Below, in pieces: positions 24,579 through 33,640 of a DNA stretch of 64,000 nucleotides (positions are counted from its first letter, which is position 1; each line of letters starts with the position of its first letter). The stretch spans positions 1 through 64,000 of the forward strand of contig CBFHXB010000004.1 in NCBI GenBank assembly GCA_965659685.1, read 5' to 3'. The stretch comes from MGIIa-L3 sp11892u (GTDB lineage: Archaea > Thermoplasmatota > Poseidoniia > Poseidoniales > Poseidoniaceae). The notes beneath the pieces were generated by a model that was given only the letters and a program-made list of their open reading frames with translations, had not been told where the DNA came from and searched no databases. The translations under genes were made by a program, and so were the position numbers.

Positions 24579-26363
24579 TCAAAGACGCTGGTGTGCTTTG
24601 GCAAGGCGGCCCGGCGTGCCTGCCCACTCCCATCCGGGTGCGAGGGCGCGAGCAAGTCCGACCGGGGCTCCGTCCTGCATGACCAGAAGATCGGAGCCAA
24701 CGCGGACGTCACCTTCCAGACGTTCGACGATGCCAACGTGAAGGTCGCCTTTCCAAGACACGTCCGAAACCAAGTGAACCTGCGGGAGGTGTGCGCCTTC
24801 GGCCAGACGGAGCACCGCGGCCTTCGACAAGGCGAAACCACCGCGGTCGGGAGACCATTGGCCGATTTGGTCGGCACCGTTCATGATGCGAAACCTTGGG
24901 GGTCGACCGCGGACTTCTGCACCGTCCAACCATGCATCACCGCCCAAAAGACGACGCGAGGCGCTCTTCCATTCGTCCATGTGGAGGGCGTCCCTCGATC
25001 GGCGTCGAGCACCGTGCGTCCGCACGGCATCACGCACCGCTTCTCCGAGCCGCTCCAAGGCAGGGCGTGATCCTGCGGAGTCGCCTTGCCGCGTGTCCAC
25101 ACGGGGCAAGCCTCCGTAACACGACTCGGGCAAGGTCAGTCCAGAGTGATCCACGATGCATTGGTAGTCATGGGCTTCGATAAGAGCAGCCAGCATCTCA
25201 CCGATTCGATTCACTTCATCGGCGCTCCACCGGCCGGTCACCGCCAAATCGTAGTGCTGGGCGGGCCACGTCTGTTCCAAATCCCGAGGAACCAAGCCGA
25301 GCGGGGAGGTCACCATCACTTCGTGCACGGCGTTGGTTCCAATCGCTTCGATGAACCGTCGGTGGGATTTGGAGAACCGGTAGGGCTTCCGTGCCGAGCA
25401 TGGAAGCAGCACAAGCAGACGATCAAGGCCCTCTGGCGCCCTGTAATCGGTGCTCATCCATCGGACCCAATCGGCCACAGCAGGCTCGTGGAGGCTGGTC
25501 TCGGCCATGCACATGAGGCGACGGGTGCGGGGCACGTGACGTTCGAGCAGGCCTTTCTGAGACGCACAGGCCTCGTCATGATGGCGAAGTTGAGCCACGG
25601 TGGTGGGCGCGACCAGGGCTTGCCGGTCGACCACCTGCCGAAGGGTACCGGCAGCGAGGTGTTCTCGGACTTCAGCGATGGCGGACCGCCATGCGCTCAG
25701 TTGATGCTCCATGGCTTCGGATTCTCCGAGATCGAGGGCAGGCGTCCGAGGACCACCACGGTCCAGGAGCATGCCCGATGCCGAGGCTTGTCGCGAGCGA
25801 GCAAGGTCGAACAGATCAACTCCAAGCCACGTCAGCAACGCAAGGTTGTCCGGCCCACCGATGCCCGGCGCCCACAGCAAGGCCCCTGGAAAGCGTCGCT
25901 TGATGGCCACGAGGGCGTCGATGAAGCGACGAGGAGAACTGGTCAACGCCAAGGCATCGATCAACACGACCACCTGAGGAGCAAGGTCGGGGTCCATCAG
26001 CGCTGGATCATGCATCATGCGCTGCCATGACACAGGGAGAAGCGGCCCTGTTCCAGCCGCTTCTCCGGCGTCCGCTTCCTCCATTTCAGGCGGCAGCACG
26101 TGCCCAAGCCCAACCGACCACTGCGGTCCGGGGGCATCGAAGGCAGGGACCTCAAAACAGCCCCGAGAGGTCAACGTAAGGGTCGCAGGAAGGGTTCGTG
26201 TGGTGCGTGCCTCGAAGGGTGCCAAGACGACGTCCGTGGAAGGGTCGCCCTCCAACAGCACAAGCGCCGGCGTGCGCGACTGCGGCGACGCGCGGTCACC
26301 CAAGCCCCAACTTCGAGCAAACCGGTCCCTGAACTGGACGGTTCGCCCAAGCACACCGTCCAT
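24579..26363 (-). CDS. arcS: archaeosine synthase (ArcS/TgtA2)
   Basis: A 594-aa tRNA-modification enzyme that acts on preQ0 at position 15 of tRNA to build archaeosine. A TGT-like N-terminal half with LIDALALTSSPRRFIDAL and GIGGPDNLALLTWLGVDLFD is followed by the diagnostic ArcS motif PCSARKPY (321-328) and SKSHRRF. A PUA domain forms the C-terminus (about 510-594: LSKAAVLRLAEG, GDLHVGIVERLEGD, VGLARALAPGW). The partner TgtA is not in the window. The ATG at 26363 is a best guess; an in-frame GTG about 8 codons upstream is possible. The gene is divergent from the next envelope protein and lies upstream of S15. Confidence 0.92.
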   Translation of the reverse strand: MDGVLGRTVQFRDRFARSWGLGDRASPQSRTPALVLLEGDPSTDVVLAPFEARTTRTLPATLTLTSRGCFEVPAFDAPGPQWSVGLGHVLPPEMEEADAGEAAGTGPLLPVSWQRMMHDPALMDPDLAPQVVVLIDALALTSSPRRFIDALVAIKRRFPGALLWAPGIGGPDNLALLTWLGVDLFDLARSRQASASGMLLDRGGPRTPALDLGESEAMEHQLSAWRSAIAEVREHLAAGTLRQVVDRQALVAPTTVAQLRHHDEACASQKGLLERHVPRTRRLMCMAETSLHEPAVADWVRWMSTDYRAPEGLDRLLVLLPCSARKPYRFSKSHRRFIEAIGTNAVHEVMVTSPLGLVPRDLEQTWPAQHYDLAVTGRWSADEVNRIGEMLAALIEAHDYQCIVDHSGLTLPESCYGGLPRVDTRQGDSAGSRPALERLGEAVRDAVRTHGARRRSRDALHMDEWKSASRRLLGGDAWLDGAEVRGRPPRFRIMNGADQIGQWSPDRGGFALSKAAVLRLAEGAHLPQVHLVSDVSWKGDLHVGIVERLEGDVRVGSDLLVMQDGAPVGLARALAPGWEWAGTPGRLAKAHQRL

Positions 26364-26410
26364 GCCCGTCGGCAGCAGGACCTGCACTTCAAAGCGGTGC
26401 CAAGACGAGG

Positions 26411-26420
26411 GCTTCAAACG
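26411..26420 (+). promoter_or_regulatory. TATA-like box for the envelope protein gene at 26442
   Basis: GCTTCAAACG, centred about 26 nt before the ATG at 26442. It favours that ATG over the one at 26421 and suggests a leaderless message. Confidence 0.4.
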
Positions 26421-26441
26421 ATGTTGGGGGACCCGGGAACC

Positions 26442-28616
26442 ATGGCGAAGCGAGGGGCGGCCGCGCTGCTCGTCCTCCTCATGTGCAGTCTCCCATTTGC
26501 GAGCGCATCGGCCGACACAACCCTCGTCACCCATGACGAGGAACGCTTGGTGGTCCAAGGGAACGCAGGTGCAACATGGTCAACGACGCTCAACCTCGAC
26601 GCAACCCAACGAGGTCTCTTCGTGGTTGCATGCGGAAGTTGCGAGGCAAGCGTCGAGGATGCGGCAGGAACCGCCCTCGCCTCCGGCGTAGGTGGCTTGG
26701 ACCTCACCCACCGACCCGAAGTAGCCGGCACTTTGACCCTGCAGGTCACCTTCGTCGTGGAGGAAAGCGCCACCGTGCTCCTCCTCGCATCGACGATGAC
26801 GGAGGTCCCCAACCGCCCCGCTCCGGGCGAGGACGTCATCTCGACCGTCCTTGCCCCGTCCGGAGCGGGGGATGCATGGTGGACGGGAACCGACCACGTC
26901 CGTCTGAACGGTGGATGGCAAGGCGCAGCGACGGCGGTGGTGAACGTCTCAGCGGATTCAACCGCATACGTCCTTGCAGAAACCGAAGAACCCGCATGGG
27001 TGGACGTGCTGGTGCAGCACGCCTCGAGCGAAATTGACCTCCGACTCATCCTCCAAAACAACACTGTGGAAGTCACGCACGCAAGTTTGACGCTGACGCA
27101 AGACGACCTTCCGTTCAGCCATCGGATGTTCTTGGACGCAGATCAGCGGGCGATGATGCTCATCGAAGGTACGGCCCCAAACACAGGAGCCGCCGTGGCC
27201 ATGGCGTCCCACCCGACTTCGGGGGCCATGGATGAAGTGGCGGGAGAGGATTCCAAGCGGGTCGTGGGACACGGTGGTCAAATCAAGGTCTACGACGTCA
27301 ACGACACTGATGCCTTGCGGGTCACACCGGCCTTAGGAACAGAATTTCGAGCCGAGCATCTGGTTCAGGGCACATGGGTGGCAACGTCGAACGCAACCTC
27401 CACCCAACCGAGGACGGTGTGGGCCCTTCCAGGCGCCGTTGCGCTTCGGTTGACGTGCATCAGCCCGACCTGCTCCGCGGACGTGGCGCTCACCGAAGCC
27501 TCTGACCTCCGCAGCGGCGAGGACGCGCAAGGTTACGTGGACCTGAGCGATGAACTCCTTCGCCAAGGAGGAAGTGCAGGGTACCTTCCGTTGAATGGAA
27601 GCGCAAACGGCCACCTCGTGCGCGCAACGCTCGACGTGGCCGACGTCTTCCCGTTCCAGATCGATGCTTGGGAAGATTCCATCCATTTGGTCAAGGTCAC
27701 CGTATGGACCTCTGAACCGGTCATGCTGGAACTGATTCCAATCGATCCAATCACTGGCACCGTCGACGAGGACGAGCGCAAGCACGAGGTGGTCAGCGGC
27801 CAAGGCGAGAGCCTCAGTGCGCAATTCGGCCGGGGTGCGCACCTCGTTCGCATCAGTTTGGTCAACCCGGATGAGGTGCTGAACGGCACGTGGGGCAGCG
27901 ATTTGGCCACGCTCAATTACACCTTGGAAATGGCCCATGGCGTGGTGGATGAAGGCGATGAACCGTGGTTTGAACCGGACGAGGCTTCTCAAATTTGGGG
28001 CGCAAGGGTCCGTTGGATCCTCGGGTTCTGTTTCTTGATCCCTGTGGCCTATCTTGCACGCATGCAGCGCAGGCGAACCTTGCTTGCAAACACCTTGCGC
28101 GCACAGCGTGAGCGCCTTCGACAGATCGTCGCTCGCCTTGACGAGGGCCGCCCAGTGGCTCAGGAACGACGGGACCTCCACCTCGCCCTCGATGCCGTGG
28201 CCACCTTGGATTTCGAAGACGCGTGCTTGAGTTGGGGGCAACCCGACCTGCAACATCGAACCGACGAACTTGCCTTTGCCGCCTGGCGTCTCGACCGACG
28301 CTTGGCACAGCACGGGGCGCATGTCGTGCTCGTTGGATTGGCTGCTGGCCCACGAACTTGGGAAGCGACGGCCTTGCGCTTCGACGCTCCCATCGGTGCG
28401 GCGTGTGAGGTCAAAGCGGTGGAACCGCGCTTCATGCATCACGGGGAGGACGTCTTCCTGGACACCATTCGAGCGGGGACGGTCGTGTTCCTGACCGTAG
28501 AACTGGACGGAGCGAACACCTTGGTGGACCTCGAAGTCAACGGCCTTGTGGACGCGAAACCAAGGGCAGCACGCGCAAGTGCACCGCTCGAACTCGTCTC
28601 CACCGAAGAGGCGTGA
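26442..28616 (+). CDS. secreted membrane-anchored protein with cytoplasmic helical domain
   Basis: A 724-aa envelope protein of unknown function. Signal peptide at 1-24 (AAALLVLLMCSLPFASASA), then beta-rich ectodomain to about 515 without protease or glycosidase motif. One membrane helix lies at about 521-540 (WILGFCFLIPVAYLARM). The inner domain of about 180 residues starts with basic helices (RRRTLLANTLRAQRERL) and ends in a beta-rich part (FLTVELDGANTLVDLEVNG). The larger inner domain sets it apart from the other anchored surface proteins here and suggests signalling or binding of a cytoplasmic partner (inference). It ends stop-to-stop with dnaJ at TGATCA. Confidence 0.78.
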   Translation: MAKRGAAALLVLLMCSLPFASASADTTLVTHDEERLVVQGNAGATWSTTLNLDATQRGLFVVACGSCEASVEDAAGTALASGVGGLDLTHRPEVAGTLTLQVTFVVEESATVLLLASTMTEVPNRPAPGEDVISTVLAPSGAGDAWWTGTDHVRLNGGWQGAATAVVNVSADSTAYVLAETEEPAWVDVLVQHASSEIDLRLILQNNTVEVTHASLTLTQDDLPFSHRMFLDADQRAMMLIEGTAPNTGAAVAMASHPTSGAMDEVAGEDSKRVVGHGGQIKVYDVNDTDALRVTPALGTEFRAEHLVQGTWVATSNATSTQPRTVWALPGAVALRLTCISPTCSADVALTEASDLRSGEDAQGYVDLSDELLRQGGSAGYLPLNGSANGHLVRATLDVADVFPFQIDAWEDSIHLVKVTVWTSEPVMLELIPIDPITGTVDEDERKHEVVSGQGESLSAQFGRGAHLVRISLVNPDEVLNGTWGSDLATLNYTLEMAHGVVDEGDEPWFEPDEASQIWGARVRWILGFCFLIPVAYLARMQRRRTLLANTLRAQRERLRQIVARLDEGRPVAQERRDLHLALDAVATLDFEDACLSWGQPDLQHRTDELAFAAWRLDRRLAQHGAHVVLVGLAAGPRTWEATALRFDAPIGAACEVKAVEPRFMHHGEDVFLDTIRAGTVVFLTVELDGANTLVDLEVNGLVDAKPRAARASAPLELVSTEEA

Positions 28617-29732
28617 TCAACCGCCGCGCCTTCGCGTGTCGGCCTCTTCCCGAATTCTTTCGTGCAGGTCGCTCGGGGCCAAGTCCTCGCGCAACTCCTC
28701 GAGGGCGGTGCGGATTTTTCGAGAAAATTTGGTCGGCATGTGGAGCTTGAGCAGAACGATGACGTCACCACGCCCACCGCCACGCAACCGGGGGAATCCC
28801 CTGCGAGGGATGTCGATGGTGTCGCCTGCGGTCGAACCTTTTGGCACTCTGATTTCGAGGGGAGACCCGTCGAGGTGATCCAAAGTGATCGTGGTGCCGA
28901 GCGCCAAGTCCGCATAGCCGAGAGGAAGGGACATGATGAGGTCGCTCCGGCTCCGCTCAAACCAAGGATGTGGGGAGACTTCGAGTTCGACCAGGAAATC
29001 CCCTGCGGGTTGGCCGTCTCGGCCAGGTTCGCCTTTCCCACGCAGCCGAAGTCGTGTCCCGTCCTCCGCTCCGGCTGGAATGCCAAATCGGACGGTGGTG
29101 GTCCGCTCAACACGGCCTCGGCCCTTGCAGGCTTTGCAGGTGGTTCTGGGGATTTTCCCACGCCCATCGCATGACGAACAGGTGCGGTTTTGTTGCGTTT
29201 GGAACGGTCCCATCTGCACCACACGGGAAATGACACCCCGTCCAGAGCAGTCTGTACAGGTGTCCAGCACCCCCCCTTCTGCCCCGGTGCTTGAGCATGG
29301 AGAACAAGGCGCTGGTAGGTCCAGTTCAATTTCTTCCTCGGTGCCGTTCATCACGTCTTCACTCGACACGGTGTGCCGGTAGAGGATGTCGCTGCCACGG
29401 CCGGAGCGTTGCCCACCGCCACCTCCTCCACCAAAGAAGGCTGAGAAAATGTCCGAACCACCGAAGAGGTCGCTCAAATCAACGTTGAAACCGCCACCAA
29501 AACCGCCGCTGGGTCCATCGTGGCCAAAGCGGTCGTATTGCCCCCGCTTCCCGGGGTCGGAGAGGACCGCATACGCTTCCTGAATCTCCTTGAAGCGGTC
29601 TTCGGCATCGGGCTCATCGCTTCGATCCGGGTGGTATTTGCGTGCCAGCCGTCGAAAGGCGTTCTTCAGCGCCTTCTCATCGGCATCGCGATCGAGGCCC
29701 AACACCTCGTAGTAATCGCGCTTCCCGCTCAT
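28617..29732 (-). CDS. dnaJ: chaperone DnaJ (Hsp40)
   Basis: A 371-aa type I J-protein. The J domain (1-70) has the HPD motif in YHPDRSD. A Gly/Phe-rich linker follows (GGFGGGFNVDLSDLFGG, then a run of Gly), then the zinc region with four Cys repeats: CSPCSSTG, CTDCSGRG, CSSCDGRG, CKACKGRG. The first repeat lacks the usual xGxG end. Client-binding beta domains follow. It stimulates DnaK ATPase and delivers unfolded clients; dnaK and grpE are not adjacent. It is last in a minus-strand unit after a glycosyltransferase and a two-TM zinc-ribbon protein. Confidence 0.96.
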   Translation of the reverse strand: MSGKRDYYEVLGLDRDADEKALKNAFRRLARKYHPDRSDEPDAEDRFKEIQEAYAVLSDPGKRGQYDRFGHDGPSGGFGGGFNVDLSDLFGGSDIFSAFFGGGGGGGQRSGRGSDILYRHTVSSEDVMNGTEEEIELDLPAPCSPCSSTGAEGGVLDTCTDCSGRGVISRVVQMGPFQTQQNRTCSSCDGRGKIPRTTCKACKGRGRVERTTTVRFGIPAGAEDGTRLRLRGKGEPGRDGQPAGDFLVELEVSPHPWFERSRSDLIMSLPLGYADLALGTTITLDHLDGSPLEIRVPKGSTAGDTIDIPRRGFPRLRGGGRGDVIVLLKLHMPTKFSRKIRTALEELREDLAPSDLHERIREEADTRRRGG

Positions 29733-29789
29733 CTCGGCCCCGGCTTGTCGGCTCGGGGGGCCGCCTTCAACCCAACGCCCCTGCGAAGG

Positions 29790-30551
29790 TCAGACGGAGA
29801 CGGGTGGAAGGACCGTTCCACATTGGGGACAAAAGCGGTCCTCGGGCTCATGCCGGGCTCCACAAGCCCCGCAAGCATACACCGGTTCAGGTGGTGGCGC
29901 CATCTGGACCGGTGCAGCAGGGAACTGGGGGTCGTACGTCTCAGATGCACCGGGAATGGGCGCAACGGGCCGTGTGGCGATCAGCGGGTCATTTTCCGCC
30001 CGTTGGGTCAAGGCCGCACGCCTCCGCTCTTCGCGGAATTGGGCAAGGTCATCCCCACGACGAAAGAAGCGACCGAGGGCATCCAAAAAGCGGTCCATTC
30101 CAGACGCCTTGCCTGAAGCACCCACGGTACGCTGAACACCATCAGTGGGCTGTAGGCGCATTCCGTGCACCGTTTCGACGTCCACTTCCATCTCGATGTT
30201 GAGTTCGCTGCCCTCGCGCGTCAAGCCTCCAACCTTGGCGCCGGCATCGATGCTGAGTGGACGTGATTCGGGAGGTGCATCGTTTCGGTCCCACAAACCC
30301 TGTTCTTCGGCTTTGAACACGGTCTTCAAGCCCTTCAAGGAGGCCGAGCGTCGATGCTCGTGGTCACGCTCCACCCTGGCTCGACGAAACAGGAGAAAAC
30401 CCGCCGCGGCAAGCGCACCGTAGAAGACCCAGCGAAACCAAGGCGACACGTCAAGCATCGCATTGAGGGGTGTCACGGTCACGTCAAGCCCGATACCAAT
30501 GACGACCGGGGTCACCAACAGCCCTTGCGAAATGCCGCCACGAGCCGCCAT
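29790..30551 (-). CDS. two-TM membrane protein with C-terminal zinc ribbon
   Basis: A 253-aa protein of unknown function. Two membrane helices lie near the N-terminus (LLVTPVVIGIGLDVTV and WVFYGALAAAGFLLF), then a long soluble charged region with Pro-rich linker. A zinc ribbon ends the protein (ACGACG and FCPQCG) and is predicted to be cytoplasmic. Its place between a glycosyltransferase and DnaJ suggests envelope quality control or biogenesis, but no motif shows that. Confidence 0.72.
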   Translation of the reverse strand: MAARGGISQGLLVTPVVIGIGLDVTVTPLNAMLDVSPWFRWVFYGALAAAGFLLFRRARVERDHEHRRSASLKGLKTVFKAEEQGLWDRNDAPPESRPLSIDAGAKVGGLTREGSELNIEMEVDVETVHGMRLQPTDGVQRTVGASGKASGMDRFLDALGRFFRRGDDLAQFREERRRAALTQRAENDPLIATRPVAPIPGASETYDPQFPAAPVQMAPPPEPVYACGACGARHEPEDRFCPQCGTVLPPVSV

Positions 30552-30599
30552 GGGTTCACCACCCTCACCGTTCAGGCATAGAGGTTCGTCCGGGATGTT

Positions 30600-31622
30600 C
30601 TATCGGTCGCGCTTCTTGGGAGGCCCCAAAACAAGCGAACGAAGCAAACCGAGGCTGAACCCTGAGTGGAGCATCACCAAACAGAATGGAACGCCAAACA
30701 CGTGGGACAGCTTTCCAGCGGTGAAGGTCGAAGCGAGGCCCGCGCCCAAAAGCACAACGAGGTATGCGCCGACGGGCACAGGCAACCACCAGGGTGCAGT
30801 CGCCATTAGGAGGCAACACAACACCGCACCAAAGAGCGGTGCGAATTCCCGAGGATCTGCACGGCTAGGATGCGACCGGAGCAAGCGGCCGCGCCAATAG
30901 CCGTACCTGACCGCCATGCGCCAATGCCCACGGAGGGAAGCCCTGCGGTGCATCCGAACCGTCACCGATGGATCCCGTTCAATGACCCCTCCATGCGCAA
31001 GAAGACGCATCGACAGATCGCTGTCTTGGCTGGTGGCATAGGATGCATCCCAACCTCCCACCGCTTCCACAGCACTGCGCAGATGTGTTGCGAAGGCGGG
31101 AACTTTCGTTGGTCCGGCTTTGGAGAAGGCAGCAAATTGACCGCCACCGCGTCCGAACCGTGACCGCAAAGCCCCGTCCACCCAACCTTCCACCATGGTG
31201 GTCGGCCGTTCAGGGCCGAGCACGCGCACCCCGAGCGCCACCAAGCGCTCATCGTGGCGTCCCTCGGCGTCGGACCATGCTTGCCGCCGTGAGGAAAGGT
31301 GGTCGGATGGAATTCGAAGATGGCCAATGAGCTCCACCAAAAGGCCAACGTCGTCGGAAAGATACTTCATGGCCAGATTTCGTGCGTGAGGCACGGTCCG
31401 TTTTGGGTTGTCGAGCACCAAAAAACCGTGACCGCTTTTGGGAACATGACACGACAGAATGTCCTGCGTACCGTCGGTGGAGCCACCGTCGAGCACGATG
31501 ACCTCAAACTCGGACGCAGGCAAATCCTGTGCATCGAGGTCGGCGAGCAAATCCGCGAGGTGGGCAGCCTCGTCAAGGACGGGTATGACCACCGCCATCC
31601 GGGGGGTTGTGGGACCGCTCAC
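30600..31622 (-). CDS. family 2 glycosyltransferase with C-terminal membrane helices
   Basis: A 340-aa inverting glycosyltransferase of the GT-A fold. It starts with VVIPVLDEAAHL and has LDGGSTDGTQ (45-53), the nucleotide-sugar binding region, and HARNLAM. The place where family members usually have DxD or DGH reads VELIGH, so metal binding may differ. Later GGWDASYATSQDSDLSMRL matches the acceptor-side ED/QD motif. Three membrane helices follow at about 240-310. It probably adds sugar to lipid-linked glycans or surface polysaccharide (inference). The GTG at 31622 is chosen for the strong GGGGAGG site at 31630-31636; the ATG at 31598 is 8 codons later. Confidence 0.85.
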   Translation of the reverse strand: MSGPTTPRMAVVIPVLDEAAHLADLLADLDAQDLPASEFEVIVLDGGSTDGTQDILSCHVPKSGHGFLVLDNPKRTVPHARNLAMKYLSDDVGLLVELIGHLRIPSDHLSSRRQAWSDAEGRHDERLVALGVRVLGPERPTTMVEGWVDGALRSRFGRGGGQFAAFSKAGPTKVPAFATHLRSAVEAVGGWDASYATSQDSDLSMRLLAHGGVIERDPSVTVRMHRRASLRGHWRMAVRYGYWRGRLLRSHPSRADPREFAPLFGAVLCCLLMATAPWWLPVPVGAYLVVLLGAGLASTFTAGKLSHVFGVPFCLVMLHSGFSLGLLRSLVLGPPKKRDR

Positions 31623-31629
31623 GACCTTT

Positions 31630-31636
31630 CCTCCCC
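31630..31636 (-). promoter_or_regulatory. Shine-Dalgarno that decides a GTG start
   Basis: GGGGAGG on the minus strand, 7 nt before the GTG at 31622. It argues for GTG over the downstream ATG of the glycosyltransferase. Confidence 0.55.
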
Positions 31637-31707
31637 ACCTTCTGACTTGATGATGTCCCCCGTCATTGGCCCGATGGCTTGAGAACCGTGACCACGTCGG
31701 AGAAGCG

Positions 31708-32229
31708 ATGACCGCCCCACGTGTTCGCCTCACCGGCGTCGACGAAGGGATGCACGTCACGGTGCGGACGCGAATCAGGGGGGCGGAGGACGGCGCGCGT
31801 GTCGGCGAAGCCTTTGCCGTGCTCTTCCCAGATGCTCCTCATGTGGACTGGCCAGGTTCACCGACGTACCCCAATCAGCAGGACGTGACCCTCGAGGTCG
31901 CCAATGTCCCACTGGACACCTTTCTGAGGAAACTCCACGACCAACGCATCCTCGACACGGCCTTGGACGCCATGGGTTCCAACCTCGAAGGGCACACCGT
32001 GATGTTCTCCATCGAACGGGTTGCGGCTTTGGCCGGAAAGGTCACCTTTGGCCTGCCCGGCCACACCTCACTCGGCGGCGTGTTTGACGTCGAAATCACC
32101 GGCGAGGGGGTGGAGGATTGGTTGCTTGCAGCCACCCATCACCAAGGGCGTGCTCACGTGCCTCGCAAACTTGGTGACGAACGAGCCATGGACGAAGACG
32201 GAGAAGCCGTCACGTGGTTTGAGCGGTGA
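31708..32229 (+). CDS. PF01877-family RNA-binding / exosome-associated protein
   Basis: A 173-aa protein that covers the archaeal PF01877 family. Matching parts are VRTRIRGAEDGARVGEAFAV, LFPDA, FLRKLHDQRILDTALDAM, ALAGKVTFGL and the LGGVFDVEI/EDWLLAATHHQG end. The family is described as predicted RNA-binding / exosome subunit-like, and its exact role is unknown. The ATG at 31708 is preferred over 31666. It ends at TGATCA, back-to-back with the pcp-nudix gene. Confidence 0.88.
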   Translation: MTAPRVRLTGVDEGMHVTVRTRIRGAEDGARVGEAFAVLFPDAPHVDWPGSPTYPNQQDVTLEVANVPLDTFLRKLHDQRILDTALDAMGSNLEGHTVMFSIERVAALAGKVTFGLPGHTSLGGVFDVEITGEGVEDWLLAATHHQGRAHVPRKLGDERAMDEDGEAVTWFER

Positions 32230-33222
32230 TCAACCGGTCGCTACGAGCGTCAAAATGACGTCGCGATCGGGTCCAAGCCACTCGAAGGCATCGACCTCAT
32301 CAGTCGGGCCAAACCATCGAAGGGCGTCGTGGGCTTCAGAAGAGAAGGCATCGGGGAGGGCCGTCACGGGGTGCACGTCGATGACGTTGATGCGGTAGCG
32401 ACGCCACGTTTGCATGCCCCACCACGCTCCCCGGCGTGCTCCGGGCGTGACCTCAAGGCCAAGTTCTTCCATCCACTCGCGGACTACGGCCTCTTCGAGG
32501 CCTTCACCGGACTCGAATTTGCCCCCTGGCAGTTCCCATTGTCCTGCCGCTGCCTCCTTCGCTCCACGCCGGGCAATCAAGACCCGTGGGCCATCGAACA
32601 GGGCCCCTGCTGCAACCTCGACCACGGGAGGAAAGAGCATGCGTTCAAGCACGGAAACGACGGCTTCACGGCTTCGATCAAGCGACCAATGCTCCTCGGA
32701 CGGGAGGTGGAGAAAGAGGACGGGAGGAGCATCGTCAAGGGAGACGGTCGCGGCAAGCGTCCGATGGAGGGTTTCGTTGCAGACGTACCCCCCTGCATCG
32801 TCGGACCACGACAAGTCAGGATCACATGCAGGGAGATCGAAGCGAACACGGTCCACGCCTGCCGCGTGGTCTCCGGAACCTGTGATTGGACCACGTTCCA
32901 CCTGCCGACCGGCATTGTCGGGAACCCGCATGGTCATCTCGTCGCGGCCCATCCACTCCAACCGGGCATTGGTGCAGGTGCCACAGAGGCCGAGGTGCAA
33001 CACCGCGTCCCACCGTTCGCCTTCCAACAGCCGTTTGGCGGTTTCGGAAGCCCCCACTTCGTCGACAGAAAGGACCCGAGGCTCCACCGTCACGTCTTCG
33101 GATGCATGGCTCCAAGGATCGTGTACCTTCATTGCGTTCGGCCACGTTTCGACCAAGGCTTCCGTGGGGTTGACAGAATGGGAAGCAAAGGCACCAAAGC
33201 CCGTGATCAGCACCCGCCTCAT
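32230..33222 (-). CDS. pyroglutamyl-peptidase fused to a Nudix hydrolase
   Basis: A 330-aa two-domain protein. Residues 1-200 are a C15 pyroglutamyl peptidase: start VLITGFGAF, and the catalytic triad fits Glu89 (ARLEW), Cys148 (GGYVCNE) and His172 (LFLHLP). The enzyme removes N-terminal pyroglutamate from peptides. Residues 203-330 are a Nudix domain with the full box from Gly234 to Leu256 (GKFESGE ... REWMEELGL), as in MutT enzymes. Both active sites look intact. The fusion is continuous with no frameshift sign. The start at 33222 is where homology begins. Confidence 0.9.
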   Translation of the reverse strand: MRRVLITGFGAFASHSVNPTEALVETWPNAMKVHDPWSHASEDVTVEPRVLSVDEVGASETAKRLLEGERWDAVLHLGLCGTCTNARLEWMGRDEMTMRVPDNAGRQVERGPITGSGDHAAGVDRVRFDLPACDPDLSWSDDAGGYVCNETLHRTLAATVSLDDAPPVLFLHLPSEEHWSLDRSREAVVSVLERMLFPPVVEVAAGALFDGPRVLIARRGAKEAAAGQWELPGGKFESGEGLEEAVVREWMEELGLEVTPGARRGAWWGMQTWRRYRINVIDVHPVTALPDAFSSEAHDALRWFGPTDEVDAFEWLGPDRDVILTLVATG

Positions 33223-33304
33223 GGTTGGCGCTACCGTCGAAGGAACATGATGTCGTCGCCCGCAACGCCAACACGTTGAGAAGGAAGCAGGTCTCCATTC
33301 GGGC

Positions 33305-33640
33305 ATGGGTGAGGACTTGGTGGTGTCCTTACCGGTTGAGGCCCCCCGTCGCGTGGGCCCCTTGACCCTCATGAAGGAGATTTGGCGCGAGATCACCTTC
33401 GGCATCGGCGTGTGGGGTTCTGCACGGCCGTTGTTCACCGTGCTCCTCGCCGCCGTTCCCTTCCTCTTCCTCGGTCAACACCTCAACAGGGAACACCGCA
33501 AAGGCATCGACTACGGCTTCCTCCAAATCCCGTTGGCCCTGACCGTTGTGCTTTGGATTGGCCTCTATCTGTGGTCCATTTTCGATGCCTGGCGCTCGGC
33601 CACGGCCATCGTGGCCCGCGGAGGGTTGGCGTCCGATTAA
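33305..33640 (+). CDS. small two-TM membrane protein
   Basis: A 111-aa protein. An N-terminal amphipathic part of about 40 residues is followed by two membrane helices (LFTVLLAAVPFLFLG and PLALTVVLWIGLYLWSI) joined by a charged loop, and a short tail. No family is recognised. It overlaps the stop of the convergent lipoprotein gene at TTAA. Confidence 0.65.
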   Translation: MGEDLVVSLPVEAPRRVGPLTLMKEIWREITFGIGVWGSARPLFTVLLAAVPFLFLGQHLNREHRKGIDYGFLQIPLALTVVLWIGLYLWSIFDAWRSATAIVARGGLASD

